Assembly (NCBI GenBank): GCA_041622675.1
Contig: JBFJYH010000006.1
Coordinates: forward strand, 1-64,000
Source: Reddybacter sp041622675
GTDB taxonomy: Bacteria > Pseudomonadota > Gammaproteobacteria > Pseudomonadales > Porticoccaceae
Length of the DNA: 64,000 nt
Direction: 5' to 3'
Below, piece after piece: positions 44,631-53,769 of the stretch (position 1 is the first letter of the stretch; every line of letters begins with the position of its first letter). The notes under the pieces are model-generated. The model worked only from the letters and a program-made list of their open reading frames with translations. It ran no database searches and was not told the DNA's origin. The position numbers were made by a program, and so were the translations under genes.

Positions 44631-45482
44631 TCAGCACTTGAGTTTATAGCGCTCACCATCGGCGACAATATAACCCGCCGTGGGTGGTGAAAAATGAGTG
44701 CCGATGACCAACACGGGCTTATCGACATATTTGCCATAAAAATCCCAGCGGGTCTCGATCGCTTTCGGCGGATCGTAATCGGCAAAGCAGGACCACTCGG
44801 GGCGTGCCAGCTGACAGGGGTGGTGGGTCATATCACCGGTAATGACCGCATCTTCGCCGCCCGATGAAATACGCACGCTAATGTGCCCCGCCGTGTGGCC
44901 GTGGGTGGGCTCAAACCACACTTCGTCGTTGACACGATGATCACAAGGCACCAGATCAGCTAAACCGGCATCGATTACCGGCTGTACCGAGTCCTCTAGC
45001 ACCGGGCCAAAGTGTTCAGTGTCAGGTTCCTTTTCCCACGCTTCCCACTCCTTACGACCAAAGAGGTAGCGCGCATTAGGGAAGGTTGGCACCCATTCAC
45101 CATCAACCAGCATGGTATTCCAGCCGACGTGATCAACATGTAGATGGGTACAAATGACATAGTCAATACTTTCTCGGGGGTGGCCTGCTGCCGCAAGATT
45201 TTCAAGAAAGGGGCCCTTGCGCATTGCCCAGGCCTCAGTAGTACGCTCTTTATCGTTACCCAAGCAGGTATCGACCATGATTTTCACCCCCTGGGTTTCT
45301 ATAATCAGGGCGTGAATGCTCATTTTCAGCCAGCCCCTGTCGGTAATAAAATTGGGGCTCAACCAATCGATTGCCAATAATTTTTCCGGTGTCGCGTCTG
45401 GCAAGACAAACTTACCGGGGACAGGGGAATCCTCTTCAACAATTTTAGTAATTTTGACATCGCCAATCTGCCAATCTGCCAT
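44631..45482 (-). CDS. Metallo-beta-lactamase-fold hydrolase (lactonase-like)
   Basis: The 283-residue MBL protein has HLHVDH (His113, His115, Asp117, His118), THGHTAGHISV and TGDMTHHP for the remaining metal ligands, and GTHFSPPTAGYIV at the end. The pattern is that of the AHL-lactonase/parathion-hydrolase-like branch. ATG at 45482 has AAGGAGAG upstream and is better than GTG at 45488. Lactone opening after a Baeyer-Villiger-type step is a reasonable guess from the adjacent LLM and dehydrogenase genes. Confidence 0.87.
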   Translation of the reverse strand: MADWQIGDVKITKIVEEDSPVPGKFVLPDATPEKLLAIDWLSPNFITDRGWLKMSIHALIIETQGVKIMVDTCLGNDKERTTEAWAMRKGPFLENLAAAGHPRESIDYVICTHLHVDHVGWNTMLVDGEWVPTFPNARYLFGRKEWEAWEKEPDTEHFGPVLEDSVQPVIDAGLADLVPCDHRVNDEVWFEPTHGHTAGHISVRISSGGEDAVITGDMTHHPCQLARPEWSCFADYDPPKAIETRWDFYGKYVDKPVLVIGTHFSPPTAGYIVADGERYKLKC

Positions 45483-45516
45483 TACCACTCTCCTTCAAAT
45501 TTTGTAGGCACCTTGC

Positions 45517-46296
45517 TTACGCGTTGCGAATCCACAAACCACCATCGACCGGCATAATGACGCCGGTCATAAAGGAAGCCGAGGGCAGAGCAAAATTAAA
45601 GGTCGCATGGGCCACTTCTTCCGGGTCACCGTAGCGTCGAACCGCGACGCGACGCTTGGCAAAAGTGACTTTATGCTCGTCGGTAATGAAATCAGTAAGG
45701 GGGGTTTTAATAGGGCCCGGGCAAACACAGTTGGCGGTAATGCCTTCGCGGCCAAGGTCGACAGCGAGCGATTTGGTAAAGCCCACGACAGCGTGCTTGG
45801 CGGCGGTGTAAGGCCCGGCATTTTCGGTGGCTCCGAGACCTTCAGTGGAGGCAATATTGATAATGCGCCCATGCTCGGCTTTACGCAGCATTGGCAGTGA
45901 TGCCCGCACCAAGCGCTGCACTGAGTTGATGAGAACGTCCATGCCAAACTGCCAACGCTCTTCGTACTTTTCGCTGTCGAGTTTGACAAACACGCCCAAG
46001 CCCGCGTTGTTGACGAGAATATCCAGCCCGCCAAATTCAGCGCCAATGGCGTTTGTCACTTCGATGATACGCTCGGCATCGCAGACATCCAAAGCCCAAG
46101 CTTTAGCAATACCACCGGCGTCGTTGATCTCTTTCGCTACCGCTTCAGCTTTCTCCTGATCGCGATCAGTAACGGCGACCTTGGCGCCTTCATCGGCGAA
46201 AAGTATCGCCGTTGCTCGGCCCATACCGCTGGCTGCACCCGTTACATGAACCACACTACCTTTAACTGAACGACTTAATTTACTGAGTCTTGCCAC
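45517..46296 (-). CDS. Short-chain dehydrogenase/reductase
   Basis: The 259-residue classical SDR has TGAASGMG for cofactor binding, NNAG, the catalytic Ser (INIASTEG), YTAAK (YxxxK) and a CPGPIKTPLTD loop. GTG start with AAAGG nine bases upstream. It is 34 bp upstream of the MBL gene and downstream of the LLM oxidoreductase, all on the minus strand. It likely oxidises a secondary alcohol or reduces a ketone. Confidence 0.9.
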   Translation of the reverse strand: MARLSKLSRSVKGSVVHVTGAASGMGRATAILFADEGAKVAVTDRDQEKAEAVAKEINDAGGIAKAWALDVCDAERIIEVTNAIGAEFGGLDILVNNAGLGVFVKLDSEKYEERWQFGMDVLINSVQRLVRASLPMLRKAEHGRIINIASTEGLGATENAGPYTAAKHAVVGFTKSLAVDLGREGITANCVCPGPIKTPLTDFITDEHKVTFAKRRVAVRRYGDPEEVAHATFNFALPSASFMTGVIMPVDGGLWIRNA

Positions 46297-46373
46297 AATG
46301 TTTTACCTTTTAAGTGAATGTCACAGCCCAACAGCCTATCTGCTGGGTCTGGCTGACAAAGAGAATGATGAAA

Positions 46374-46412
46374 CCTCAACCCCGGCCCAGTAACATTGGC
46401 ACCGGATTGAGG
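46374..46412 (-). terminator. Hairpin between LLM and SDR genes
   Basis: CCTCAA-CC-G and its near complement CCGG-TTGAGG close a hairpin of about 11 pairs downstream of the LLM gene. No strong U-run is present, so attenuation or mRNA processing is as likely as termination. Confidence 0.35.
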
Positions 46413-46425
46413 CTGTGAAATACTA

Positions 46426-46457
46426 TAGTTGTTGAATCTAGTTGTTGAATCTAGTTG
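46426..46457. repeat. 13-bp short tandem repeat
   Basis: Two exact copies of TAGTTGTTGAATC and a third partial copy lie just beyond the LLM stop codon. Confidence 0.8.
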
Positions 46458-46468
46458 ATAAGCCTGGT

Positions 46469-47569
46469 TTAAGCGACCTTATCGGCCGCCTGCCCGACCT
46501 CTGCCGCCTGCAGTACCGGCAGGCATTTCTCGGCAAACAGCTTCATTTGATTATGCACAATATCGTAAGGCAAGCCAGCAAAGGAAAAGGAAACATTGAA
46601 GGTCACCGGCCCGGCTAGAGCCTGAATATTGTTCATTTGGTCGATACATTCCTGGGGCGTACCAAAGATTTGATTATCGACATAGAGATTGCCCATCGAC
46701 TCGGAGCTACGATCGCGCATCAAACCAGCCGATTTTGCGTAGAACTCATAACCCTTCACATCGGTAAAATGGGTGCCATCCATCTCATAGTGGGCCAAGG
46801 CCGAAATCCAGTAGTCCGTCATGTACTTTTCGGCCAGCTCACGGGCCCGTTCGCCATCTTCATCGACGATCACAAAGACATTGGCCACCACCGGTGGCGC
46901 CTCACGGCCCTGATGCTTGAGGAAGGCCTCCCGATAGACGCGACAGTCTTCGGCTCGCGATTTCCACGGAGATATGGCAAAGACCATCATACCCAAACCC
47001 AGACGAGCGATAATTTCAGCAGTTTCCGGCGACTGACAAGTCACATAGGTACGATCTAAATACGGCGGCAGTGGGGCCGGGCGAATGTCGCGAGCCACCT
47101 GCTTAAAGTATTCGCCGTCGTGATCCTTCGCTTTGCCTGTTTCAAGCATATCGAGAACCATTTGCGACGATTCTTCAAAGATGCCCCGCGAATCGTTCAT
47201 ATCAACGCCAAAACCATCATACTCAACCCGGCCAATGCCTCGACCTATGCCCAGCAATAAACGGCGATCACAGAGGTTGTCGAGCATGGCAATATCGGTG
47301 GCTACGCGCAAAGGATCTTTGTGCCAGGGGATAATAATCGCACCCGTACCCAGCTTGACCTTCTCCGTTTTACCGGCGAGATAAGACAGCATTTCAATGG
47401 GATTGGGGCACAGGGTATAGTCGGTAAAATGGTGCTCAACCGCCCAAATAGAATCAAAACCCAGGGGTTCTGCCATCTCACAAACAGCTAGCTCTTTTTT
47501 ATACATGTCATAATCGGCCATAGGCAGATTAGGGTGGTTTTGAAATAGCATTAATACGCCAATATCCAT
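46469..47569 (-). CDS. LLM-class flavin-dependent oxidoreductase
   Basis: The 366-residue luciferase-like protein shows the TIM-barrel hallmarks: FDSIWAVEHHF, KVKLGTGAIIIPWHKDPLRVATDIAMLDNL, GRGIGRVEYDGFGVDMN-type phosphate loop, and VTCQSPETAEIIARLGLGM. Such enzymes use reduced FMN or F420. The former is likely here, for monooxygenation or dehydrogenation. It opens the minus-strand catabolic series (LLM, SDR, MBL, ADH, DUF2889, MBL, dodecins). Confidence 0.9.
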   Translation of the reverse strand: MDIGVLMLFQNHPNLPMADYDMYKKELAVCEMAEPLGFDSIWAVEHHFTDYTLCPNPIEMLSYLAGKTEKVKLGTGAIIIPWHKDPLRVATDIAMLDNLCDRRLLLGIGRGIGRVEYDGFGVDMNDSRGIFEESSQMVLDMLETGKAKDHDGEYFKQVARDIRPAPLPPYLDRTYVTCQSPETAEIIARLGLGMMVFAISPWKSRAEDCRVYREAFLKHQGREAPPVVANVFVIVDEDGERARELAEKYMTDYWISALAHYEMDGTHFTDVKGYEFYAKSAGLMRDRSSESMGNLYVDNQIFGTPQECIDQMNNIQALAGPVTFNVSFSFAGLPYDIVHNQMKLFAEKCLPVLQAAEVGQAADKVA

Positions 47570-47779
47570 ATTATGAAGTCCTTATTTTTAGTGTTATAAG
47601 TTGTAAGGTTTAAAATTTAATTGGCCGCTATCTTTACATAAGCAATGTCTACTAAACAAATCTAAATACAGTCTATAGCTCACCCTCAGGCAGATGTACT
47701 AAATTGACAAAACGAGTGCTAGCCTGGTGCAAAAACCCTAGATTTGACGAGTTATCTCTGGATTAATAAACGCACAAAC

Positions 47780-47810
47780 GAAAGGGGGGCTGAATGAAAG
47801 CCCCCCTTTC
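47780..47810 (-). terminator. Terminator of the nrt operon
   Basis: GAAAGGGGGGC and GCCCCCCTTTC form an 11-bp GC-rich stem, 39 bp after the nrtCD stop. The U-run is short (CGTTTGT). Confidence 0.65.
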
Positions 47811-47848
47811 GCATAACAATATTTGCAGAATTTAAAGTGAGAACGTAC

Positions 47849-49510
47849 TCAATGTTGATCACACTCGGCAAGGAAGGTGATCAAACTTTCTCGGTAATCA
47901 TAGTAGTCAGGGTGTTCGAGTAAGGCTTTACGCGTGCGTGGACGAGGAAGATCGATATCGATCACTTTACCCACCGTCGCTTCCGGGCCATTGGTCATCA
48001 TCACAACGCGATCGGCCAGCAGTATCGCTTCATCGACGTCATGGGTGACCATCACGGCGGTCAATTTTGTGCGATCCCACACCTCCATTAACACTTCCTG
48101 TAGCTCCCAGCGCGTCAGAGAGTCGAGCATGCCGAAGGGCTCATCCAGCAATAATAATTTAGGCGACAACGCAAAGGCACGGGCAATGCCAACACGCTGA
48201 CGCATACCATTAGACATATCACCCGCCTTTTTATGTAGAGAATCGCCCAAACCGACGCGGGTTAGATAATATTCCACAATGTCATTGCGCTCACTTTGCT
48301 GAGCGTGAGGGTAGACACTTTCAACACCGAGAGAAACATTTTCTGTCGCCGTCAGCCAGGGGAATAGACTTGGTGCCTGGAAGACAACGGCACGATCGGG
48401 GCCGGCAGAAACAACTTCCTTGCCGTCGAGAATAATACCGCCCTTGCTGATTTCGTTAAGGCCAGCTGTCATCGAAAGTACTGTCGACTTGCCACAACCC
48501 GAATGACCAATCAGCGAAATAAACTCACCTTTTTTCATCTTCAGATTAAAATCTTTGACAACAGCCACGGGGCCTTTGGGCGTAGGATAGACTTTATCGA
48601 GTTGGGTATATTCAAGATAGCGTTCCTTACCCAGGTTTTCTGTGGATGGCTTGAGAGCCGTTTTGTCCGCCCGCCAATCCGTGGTGGTATTGGGTCGTAC
48701 AGGTGGCAGGACAATACTACTTTCATTGCTGCTCCCCTCGATACCAATAGCCATCAGGTATTGCGTAATTTCGGCGCGCAGCGCCTTAAAAGCTGGATCG
48801 TGATTCATCGCGCTACGATCACGAGGTCGCGGTAAATCAATTTTAAATTCTGGCCCAAAGGTCGCATTGGGGCCGGGCTTTAGGGGGATGACCCGGTCGG
48901 CCATGATCAAACCTTCATCGACATCATTGGTGATGAGGATGACGGTTTTCTTTTCCTGCTCCCAAATTTGTAAAATTTCATCCTGCAAGTTGGCCCGTGT
49001 TAGCGCGTCGAGAGCACTGAGGGGCTCGTCGAGAAGTAAAATATCGGGGCTGGCAGCAAGAGCACGGGCCACATTGACCCGCTGTCGCATACCACCAGAT
49101 AATTCTGCTGGGCGCTTATGTAAAGCTGGGGTTAAGCCCACCATATCGACATATTTTAAAACCCGGGCCTCCCTTTCTTTCTTTGGTTTGTGTGAAAATA
49201 TTTGGTCAACGGAAAGCGCAACATTGCCCTGTACAGTGAGCCAAGGCATTAAGGCGTAGTTTTGAAAAACGACACCCCTATCGGCATCGGGGCCAGTGAT
49301 CGCCTTGCCCTCTTTCGTAATTGTGCCTTCGTCAGGCTGTATTAAACCGGCAATGGCTGAAATTAAAGTCGTCTTTCCGCTGCCGGAAAAACCGACAATG
49401 GCAACAAACTCTCCTTTCGTAATTTCAAGATTAATATCGTGCAATACAGCAGATTTATCAGCACCTTCACCATAGGATTTACTGACATTATTCAGGGCTA
49501 GAAGTGTCAT
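47849..49510 (-). CDS. Nitrate-type ABC transporter, fused double ATPase (NrtCD)
   Basis: The 553-residue protein joins two ABC ATPases of the NrtC/NrtD/SsuB/TauB type. Domain 1 has Walker A GFSGSGKTT (40-48), signature LSGGM (137-141), DEP (161-163) and an H-loop reading ITNDVDEG with Asn195 in place of His. Domain 2 has Walker A GHSGCGKST (334-342), signature MSNGM (432-436), DEP (456-458) and a normal VTHDVDEA. A linker of about 85 residues contains TTTDWR. It drives uptake through NrtB. It is 30 bp downstream of nrtB in the same operon. Confidence 0.92.
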   Translation of the reverse strand: MTLLALNNVSKSYGEGADKSAVLHDINLEITKGEFVAIVGFSGSGKTTLISAIAGLIQPDEGTITKEGKAITGPDADRGVVFQNYALMPWLTVQGNVALSVDQIFSHKPKKEREARVLKYVDMVGLTPALHKRPAELSGGMRQRVNVARALAASPDILLLDEPLSALDALTRANLQDEILQIWEQEKKTVILITNDVDEGLIMADRVIPLKPGPNATFGPEFKIDLPRPRDRSAMNHDPAFKALRAEITQYLMAIGIEGSSNESSIVLPPVRPNTTTDWRADKTALKPSTENLGKERYLEYTQLDKVYPTPKGPVAVVKDFNLKMKKGEFISLIGHSGCGKSTVLSMTAGLNEISKGGIILDGKEVVSAGPDRAVVFQAPSLFPWLTATENVSLGVESVYPHAQQSERNDIVEYYLTRVGLGDSLHKKAGDMSNGMRQRVGIARAFALSPKLLLLDEPFGMLDSLTRWELQEVLMEVWDRTKLTAVMVTHDVDEAILLADRVVMMTNGPEATVGKVIDIDLPRPRTRKALLEHPDYYDYRESLITFLAECDQH

Positions 49511-49540
49511 TTTTTCAATTTCCTATCTCTAAAATACTGA

Positions 49541-50701
49541 TTAAATATTGGTTTCACCAAATGAAAATATTTTTTGCAGGGTCATCATTACCCGGTCTAG
49601 CGCAAAGCCAATCAGGCCAATAGTGAATACGGCAACCATGATACGACCCAACGAATGAGAACTACCGTTTTGAAATTCATCCCAAACAAACTTTCCCAAA
49701 CCGGGATTTTGCGCCAGCATTTCAGCCGCGATTAATACCATCCACCCGACACCGAGAGAAAGGCGTAAACCGGTAAAAATTAAGGGCAGTGATGAAGGCA
49801 AAATAATTTTGGTAATTTGTGTCATTTTACTAAGCCGAAGTACTTTACCGACATTCACCAAATCTTTGTCGATTGATGAAACACCTACCGACGTATTAAT
49901 AAGCGTTGGCCACAGGGAGCAAAGTGTGACGGTAATAGCTGACGTGAGAAACGATTTGTCGAACCAGGAATCATCACTGGTAACATAAACCGCACTGACA
50001 ATCATGGTTACAATCGGCAACCAGGCCAGGGGCGAAACCGGTTTGAAGATTTGAATAACCGGATTGATTGCCGTATTAACCAAGCTACTCATTCCACAAA
50101 GGATGCCAATAGGTACGGCGACGAATGTGGCTATAACAAAGCCAGTAAACACTGTGTAAAGACTGGTAACAATTTGGTCAAGATAAGTCGCCTTACCGGT
50201 ATAGGGCCGGATTTTTACGATAGCATCTGGATTTTTCGCTAATTTTTTTTCATTGCGTGCTTCTTGCCGCTCATAAAAAGCGACGGCTTTTTCTCTTTCA
50301 ACCCCATGCTCTTCTAACAAACCTTGGGCTTCCTTATAAACGGCAACGGGCCCCGGTATCACGCCGAGACTGGTTTGAATTTGGGCAGCGCCCCAACTCC
50401 AAAACATTAAAAATGCTATAAAAAATAGCACTGGTGCTCCAATGGCGATCAATAATTCACGCAGTTGTGCCTTTGGGCTTTCTCCGCCACAAAGTTTAAC
50501 GAGGGGCACAAACCAGGTGAAACCGATTAAATCCAGGAATTTATTAATTCGCACGTACAGAGGAGTCCTATCTCCCGACCTATTATTCTCTGTCAGTGAA
50601 TCCTTATTCGCTGTCGTCTCGTTGACAGCGGCTGGCTCTTGTGCCGTGTTTTCTGCAGTATTTTTCATGGTGTTGAGTGTCGTAACTGTTAATTCGGTCA
50701 T
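49541..50701 (-). CDS. nrtB: Nitrate-type ABC transporter permease
   Basis: The 386-residue protein has a 50-residue polar Thr/Asn/Glu-rich cytoplasmic N-terminus, a first helix (LLIAIGAPVLFFIAFLMFW), a charged insertion (about 125-165) and a BPD_transp_1 core (TSLYTVFTGFVIATFVAVPIG, FKPVSPLAWLPIVTMIV). The EAA loop is seen in VGKVLRLSKMTQITKIILPSSLPLIFTGLRLSLG. It should form the inner-membrane channel as a homodimer. An ATG 11 codons in is an alternative start. It is 90 bp downstream of nrtA. Confidence 0.92.
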   Translation of the reverse strand: MTELTVTTLNTMKNTAENTAQEPAAVNETTANKDSLTENNRSGDRTPLYVRINKFLDLIGFTWFVPLVKLCGGESPKAQLRELLIAIGAPVLFFIAFLMFWSWGAAQIQTSLGVIPGPVAVYKEAQGLLEEHGVEREKAVAFYERQEARNEKKLAKNPDAIVKIRPYTGKATYLDQIVTSLYTVFTGFVIATFVAVPIGILCGMSSLVNTAINPVIQIFKPVSPLAWLPIVTMIVSAVYVTSDDSWFDKSFLTSAITVTLCSLWPTLINTSVGVSSIDKDLVNVGKVLRLSKMTQITKIILPSSLPLIFTGLRLSLGVGWMVLIAAEMLAQNPGLGKFVWDEFQNGSSHSLGRIMVAVFTIGLIGFALDRVMMTLQKIFSFGETNI

Positions 50702-50791
50702 GTGAGTAGGCCTATTGATGGGGCTGACACGCCTGTGGCGCGAAAGCCCTGTTAACTAACCTATAGCAATAGAATAAATATTCTTTGCACG

Positions 50792-52222
50792 CTATTTCGC
50801 CTTATCCTTACCTTTTAAACCAATGGGCAAACTCTCTATGTAAGCATTGGGTTTTGTGCCGTCGTAGGCGATACCGTCGATAAAATCTTTCTGCGGAGGT
50901 CGAAAACCACTCTCACTATCGAGGTCTGGAAAGTCGGACGCTTTCAAAGTACCCTCCTCAATCAAATCCCTAGCGGCAATGGCGTAAAGGTCGGGGCGAT
51001 AGACTGATTTGGCGACATCGATATACCAGCTATCAGGCTTAAACTCATCGATTTGACCCCAGCGGCGCATTTGCGTGAGATACCAAATCGCATCACTGTA
51101 GTAGGGGTATGTGGCGTTGTAGCGGAAGAAAACGTTAAAGTCAGGCACCTGACGCTTATCACCTTTTTCGTATTCAAACGTGCCCGTCATACTATTCGCA
51201 ATAACGTCGTAATCAGCACCCACATAATTTGACTGTGAAAGTATTTTGACCGCCTCGGGCCGATTGGCATTGTCGTTAGCATCCAACCAAGCTGCAGCCC
51301 GAATCAAGGCTTTGACCATACGCGCTGTGGTATTGGGGTATTTTTCAGAAAAGGCTTTAGTAATACCAAACACTTTTTCCGGATTATCTTTCCAAATTTC
51401 ATAGTCGGTAATGACCGGCACACCAATACCTTTAAAGACGGCCTGCTGATTCCAGGGCTCACCCACGCAATATCCAAAGATAGTGCCGGCCTCCATTGTG
51501 GCGGGCATTTGTGGCGGCGGTGTCACTGAAAGAAGTACCTCGGCATTAAGCTGCCCACTAATATCACCCGTCGATGGCGCATAATAACCGGGGTGGATAC
51601 CCCCAGCAGCGAGCCAGTAGCGCAGCTCATAGTTATGGGTGGATACCGGAAACACCATACCCATATTGAAGGGCTTACCCTGCTCGCGGTAACTATCGAC
51701 AACGGGTTTCAAGGAGCTGGCTTTAATCGGGTGGACAGGTTTACCATCGGGCTGGAGAGGGACATGGGGTTTCATTTGCGTCCAAATATCGTTGGATACG
51801 GTAATGGCGTTACCGTTTAGATCCATACTAAAGGGAGTGATAATGTGGGCTTTAGTACCGAAGCCAATCGTCGCCGCCAGCGGCTGCCCTGCCAGCATGT
51901 GGGCGCCATCAAGTTGTCCATCAATAACACCGTCGAGTAAGACTTTCCAGTTAGCCTGGGCTTCAAGGGTGACGTACAAGCCTTCGTCTTCGAAATAGCC
52001 CTTCTCATAGGCAACGGCCAAAGGCGCCATATCTGTCAATTTAATAAAACCAAATTTTAATTCTTCTTTTTCAGGCTCCCCTATTTCTGCCCAGCTCGCT
52101 AGTGATAGTACAGATCCAGCCAGGGCGACGCCTATCGTTTTAAACGTCACCAGCGGGATAGATGATTTTTTTCGACGTCGAATGATTGCCGATAATGTTG
52201 ATAGCACAGGGTGGTTCGACAT
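50792..52222 (-). CDS. nrtA: Nitrate-type ABC transporter substrate-binding protein
   Basis: The 476-residue protein has a long basic n-region (IIRRRKKSS), a signal segment ending LASWA, and a full NrtA/CmpA-type periplasmic binding domain (LKFGFIKLTDMAPLAVAYEKGYFEDEGLYVTLE, GQLDGAHMLAGQPLA, LNGNAITVS, GYCVGEPWNQQAV). Nitrate is the most likely ligand, with nitrite, cyanate or bicarbonate as alternatives. AAGGAG nine bases before ATG. Its mRNA leader holds a strong terminator, so expression is probably antitermination-dependent. Confidence 0.92.
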   Translation of the reverse strand: MSNHPVLSTLSAIIRRRKKSSIPLVTFKTIGVALAGSVLSLASWAEIGEPEKEELKFGFIKLTDMAPLAVAYEKGYFEDEGLYVTLEAQANWKVLLDGVIDGQLDGAHMLAGQPLAATIGFGTKAHIITPFSMDLNGNAITVSNDIWTQMKPHVPLQPDGKPVHPIKASSLKPVVDSYREQGKPFNMGMVFPVSTHNYELRYWLAAGGIHPGYYAPSTGDISGQLNAEVLLSVTPPPQMPATMEAGTIFGYCVGEPWNQQAVFKGIGVPVITDYEIWKDNPEKVFGITKAFSEKYPNTTARMVKALIRAAAWLDANDNANRPEAVKILSQSNYVGADYDVIANSMTGTFEYEKGDKRQVPDFNVFFRYNATYPYYSDAIWYLTQMRRWGQIDEFKPDSWYIDVAKSVYRPDLYAIAARDLIEEGTLKASDFPDLDSESGFRPPQKDFIDGIAYDGTKPNAYIESLPIGLKGKDKAK

Positions 52223-52282
52223 AATTAACTACTCCTTCAATAACCTTTGTACGTATTAGCACTGCAGGGTCGAGAAATAAAA

Positions 52283-52327
52283 AAGCCAGTTATTCACTGA
52301 CACCTGGTGTCGGTAAATAACTGGCTT
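52283..52327 (-). terminator. Attenuator in the nrtA leader
   Basis: On the minus strand AAGCCAGTTATT pairs perfectly with AATAACTGGCTT. The inner ACCGACACC/GGTGTCAGT extends the stem to about 21 pairs, followed by TTTTTTATTT. It sits 61 bp upstream of the nrtA start, within the leader. Confidence 0.92.
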
Positions 52328-52365
52328 CGTTGCCTTAAAACATTGTTTGCGCGCAAACATATTAA

Positions 52366-52381
52366 TACAAATTGCATGCCA
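52366..52381 (-). promoter_or_regulatory. Candidate sigma54-type promoter of nrtA
   Basis: TGGCAT-N5-TTGTA resembles the -24/-12 consensus TGGCAC-N5-TTGCA with the right spacing, but the -12 GC reads GT. The same element with the following TTA recurs before the porin gene at 56019-56034. An NtrC-like half-site lies about 90 bp upstream. Confidence 0.45.
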
Positions 52382-52557
52382 ATTTTTTGATTAGCAGTCA
52401 TCACCCTATAAATAGAAGATGCACACTGACTTTCATTAAAAAATAATTAACTAAAAGGAAAATATGATTTTATTTGGTGCAAAGGGGGATTATTTTTATA
52501 ATTAACTGTCGACACTGCACTAATTTTGAGCATCTGTAGAATCGATATGCCTATTGC

Positions 52558-53769
52558 TTAAGGCTGGCAGGGAGAAAACGTTCCACCGTTAAGAAACAAG
52601 TCTGGCCCTAACTCTAGAGCGTCTTCAAACAGATACGGGGTGGTATGAACACCTTCTTTTTTATAGTCAGTAGAGGGGTACTTATAGCCGAGTAATAAAG
52701 CTGCCTCACGATAAAGGTCAGCTCTATAAACCTTTTTAGTAAGCTGGCAGACCTCACTATCACTCATGCTTCCTCCCTGTAACTCCAGGATTTTTCTGAG
52801 TAAATATTCCGCTCTAGAACGCCAAGGAAAGCCTGCCTGATAGCGGTGAAAAACAATAAAATCCTTATTGTTACATGTCCCGCTATGTTTACTGTATTGA
52901 AAGTTTCCAAGCAAAGCCGGTTTTAGCACGTGCTCAGGCAAATCTAAATACTCTTGCTGGGCAAGCATGGGCACACTCGCCTGCCGGTTTTCCTGATGTG
53001 ATAACCAGGTTGCCGCCTCCATTACGGCCAGACGCAAACGCAAATGTGTAGAAGGGTAATGCTTATGCCAGTTCTCAGCGACAACAAGTGCTTTTTCAGG
53101 TGCGTTATTCCATAGTTGATAACCAGAAACCACAGATGAACCAATACCGGCCTGTACTGCAGCGGTATTCCAGGGTTCGCCCACGCAAAAGCCATCGATA
53201 ATGCCACGCGCGAGATTATCAACCATTTGCTCCGGCGGCAGGACGATAATTTTCACATCGCGCTCAGGGCATACGCCACCCAACCTTAGCCAGTGGCGCA
53301 ATTGAAATGTGTGCATAGAGTAGGGATAAACTGTCGCCAGTGTTAACTGTCGAGGTAAAGTCTTAACAATTGCGCCTAATTTTCGTGCCGCTATTACGGC
53401 GTCGGGACAATTGCCATTCGTTTGATTTGTCTCTACATCAAGTTGTTTGCTTAAACCAGAGGACAGGGTTATCGCATTGCCATTTAAACTCAGCATCAAG
53501 CCAGTAATAAAAGGGCCTGAGGTATTTTTCAAACCGGGCGCTGCGACCAATGGCATCGGTGCCAGCATTTGCGAGGCATCTAGCGTACCGACGGCAACCT
53601 TGTCTCGCACATTAGCCCAAGACACCTCTCTGCTAAGCGTGACCTCTAACCCGTAGCGTTCAAAAAACTTCTGCTCATGGGCGATGATAAGCGGAGCGCT
53701 GTCACTCAGACGCATAAAACCTATATTAAGGTGCGTTTTTTCTGCTGGAGGCAATTTATTCAGCTTCAT
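52558..53769 (-). CDS. nasS: NasS nitrate sensor (NrtA-like, cytoplasmic)
   Basis: The 403-residue protein resembles NrtA/CmpA (LNIGFMRLSDSAPLIIAHEQKFFERYGLEVTL, LDASQMLAPMPLVA, LNGNAITLS, GFCVGEPWNTAAV) but has no signal peptide, which is the feature of NasS. NasS binds nitrate or nitrite and, without it, sequesters the antiterminator NasT. Its start overlaps the nasT stop by 14 bp, so the pair is made together. It lies just upstream of the nrtA leader. Confidence 0.88.
   Translation of the reverse strand: MKLNKLPPAEKTHLNIGFMRLSDSAPLIIAHEQKFFERYGLEVTLSREVSWANVRDKVAVGTLDASQMLAPMPLVAAPGLKNTSGPFITGLMLSLNGNAITLSSGLSKQLDVETNQTNGNCPDAVIAARKLGAIVKTLPRQLTLATVYPYSMHTFQLRHWLRLGGVCPERDVKIIVLPPEQMVDNLARGIIDGFCVGEPWNTAAVQAGIGSSVVSGYQLWNNAPEKALVVAENWHKHYPSTHLRLRLAVMEAATWLSHQENRQASVPMLAQQEYLDLPEHVLKPALLGNFQYSKHSGTCNNKDFIVFHRYQAGFPWRSRAEYLLRKILELQGGSMSDSEVCQLTKKVYRADLYREAALLLGYKYPSTDYKKEGVHTTPYLFEDALELGPDLFLNGGTFSPCQP

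Larger units (their letters stand above)
52223..52557 (-). promoter_or_regulatory. nrtA leader region with attenuator
   Basis: This 335-bp gap holds, in transcription order, an NtrC-like half-site TTGGTGCAA within 52465-52482, the promoter-like TGGCAT-GCAAT-TTGTA (52366-52381), a 16-bp palindrome TGTTTGCGCGCAAACA (52344-52359), a GGC-AACGAA-GCC mini-hairpin (52323-52334) and an intrinsic terminator (52283-52327). NasT-type ANTAR proteins act by preventing such terminators from forming. Confidence 0.7.

Noticed and set aside
46426..46457. 13-bp tandem repeat as CRISPR or iteron
   Set aside because: Only two full copies with no spacer and no rep or cas genes nearby. Probably simple slippage.
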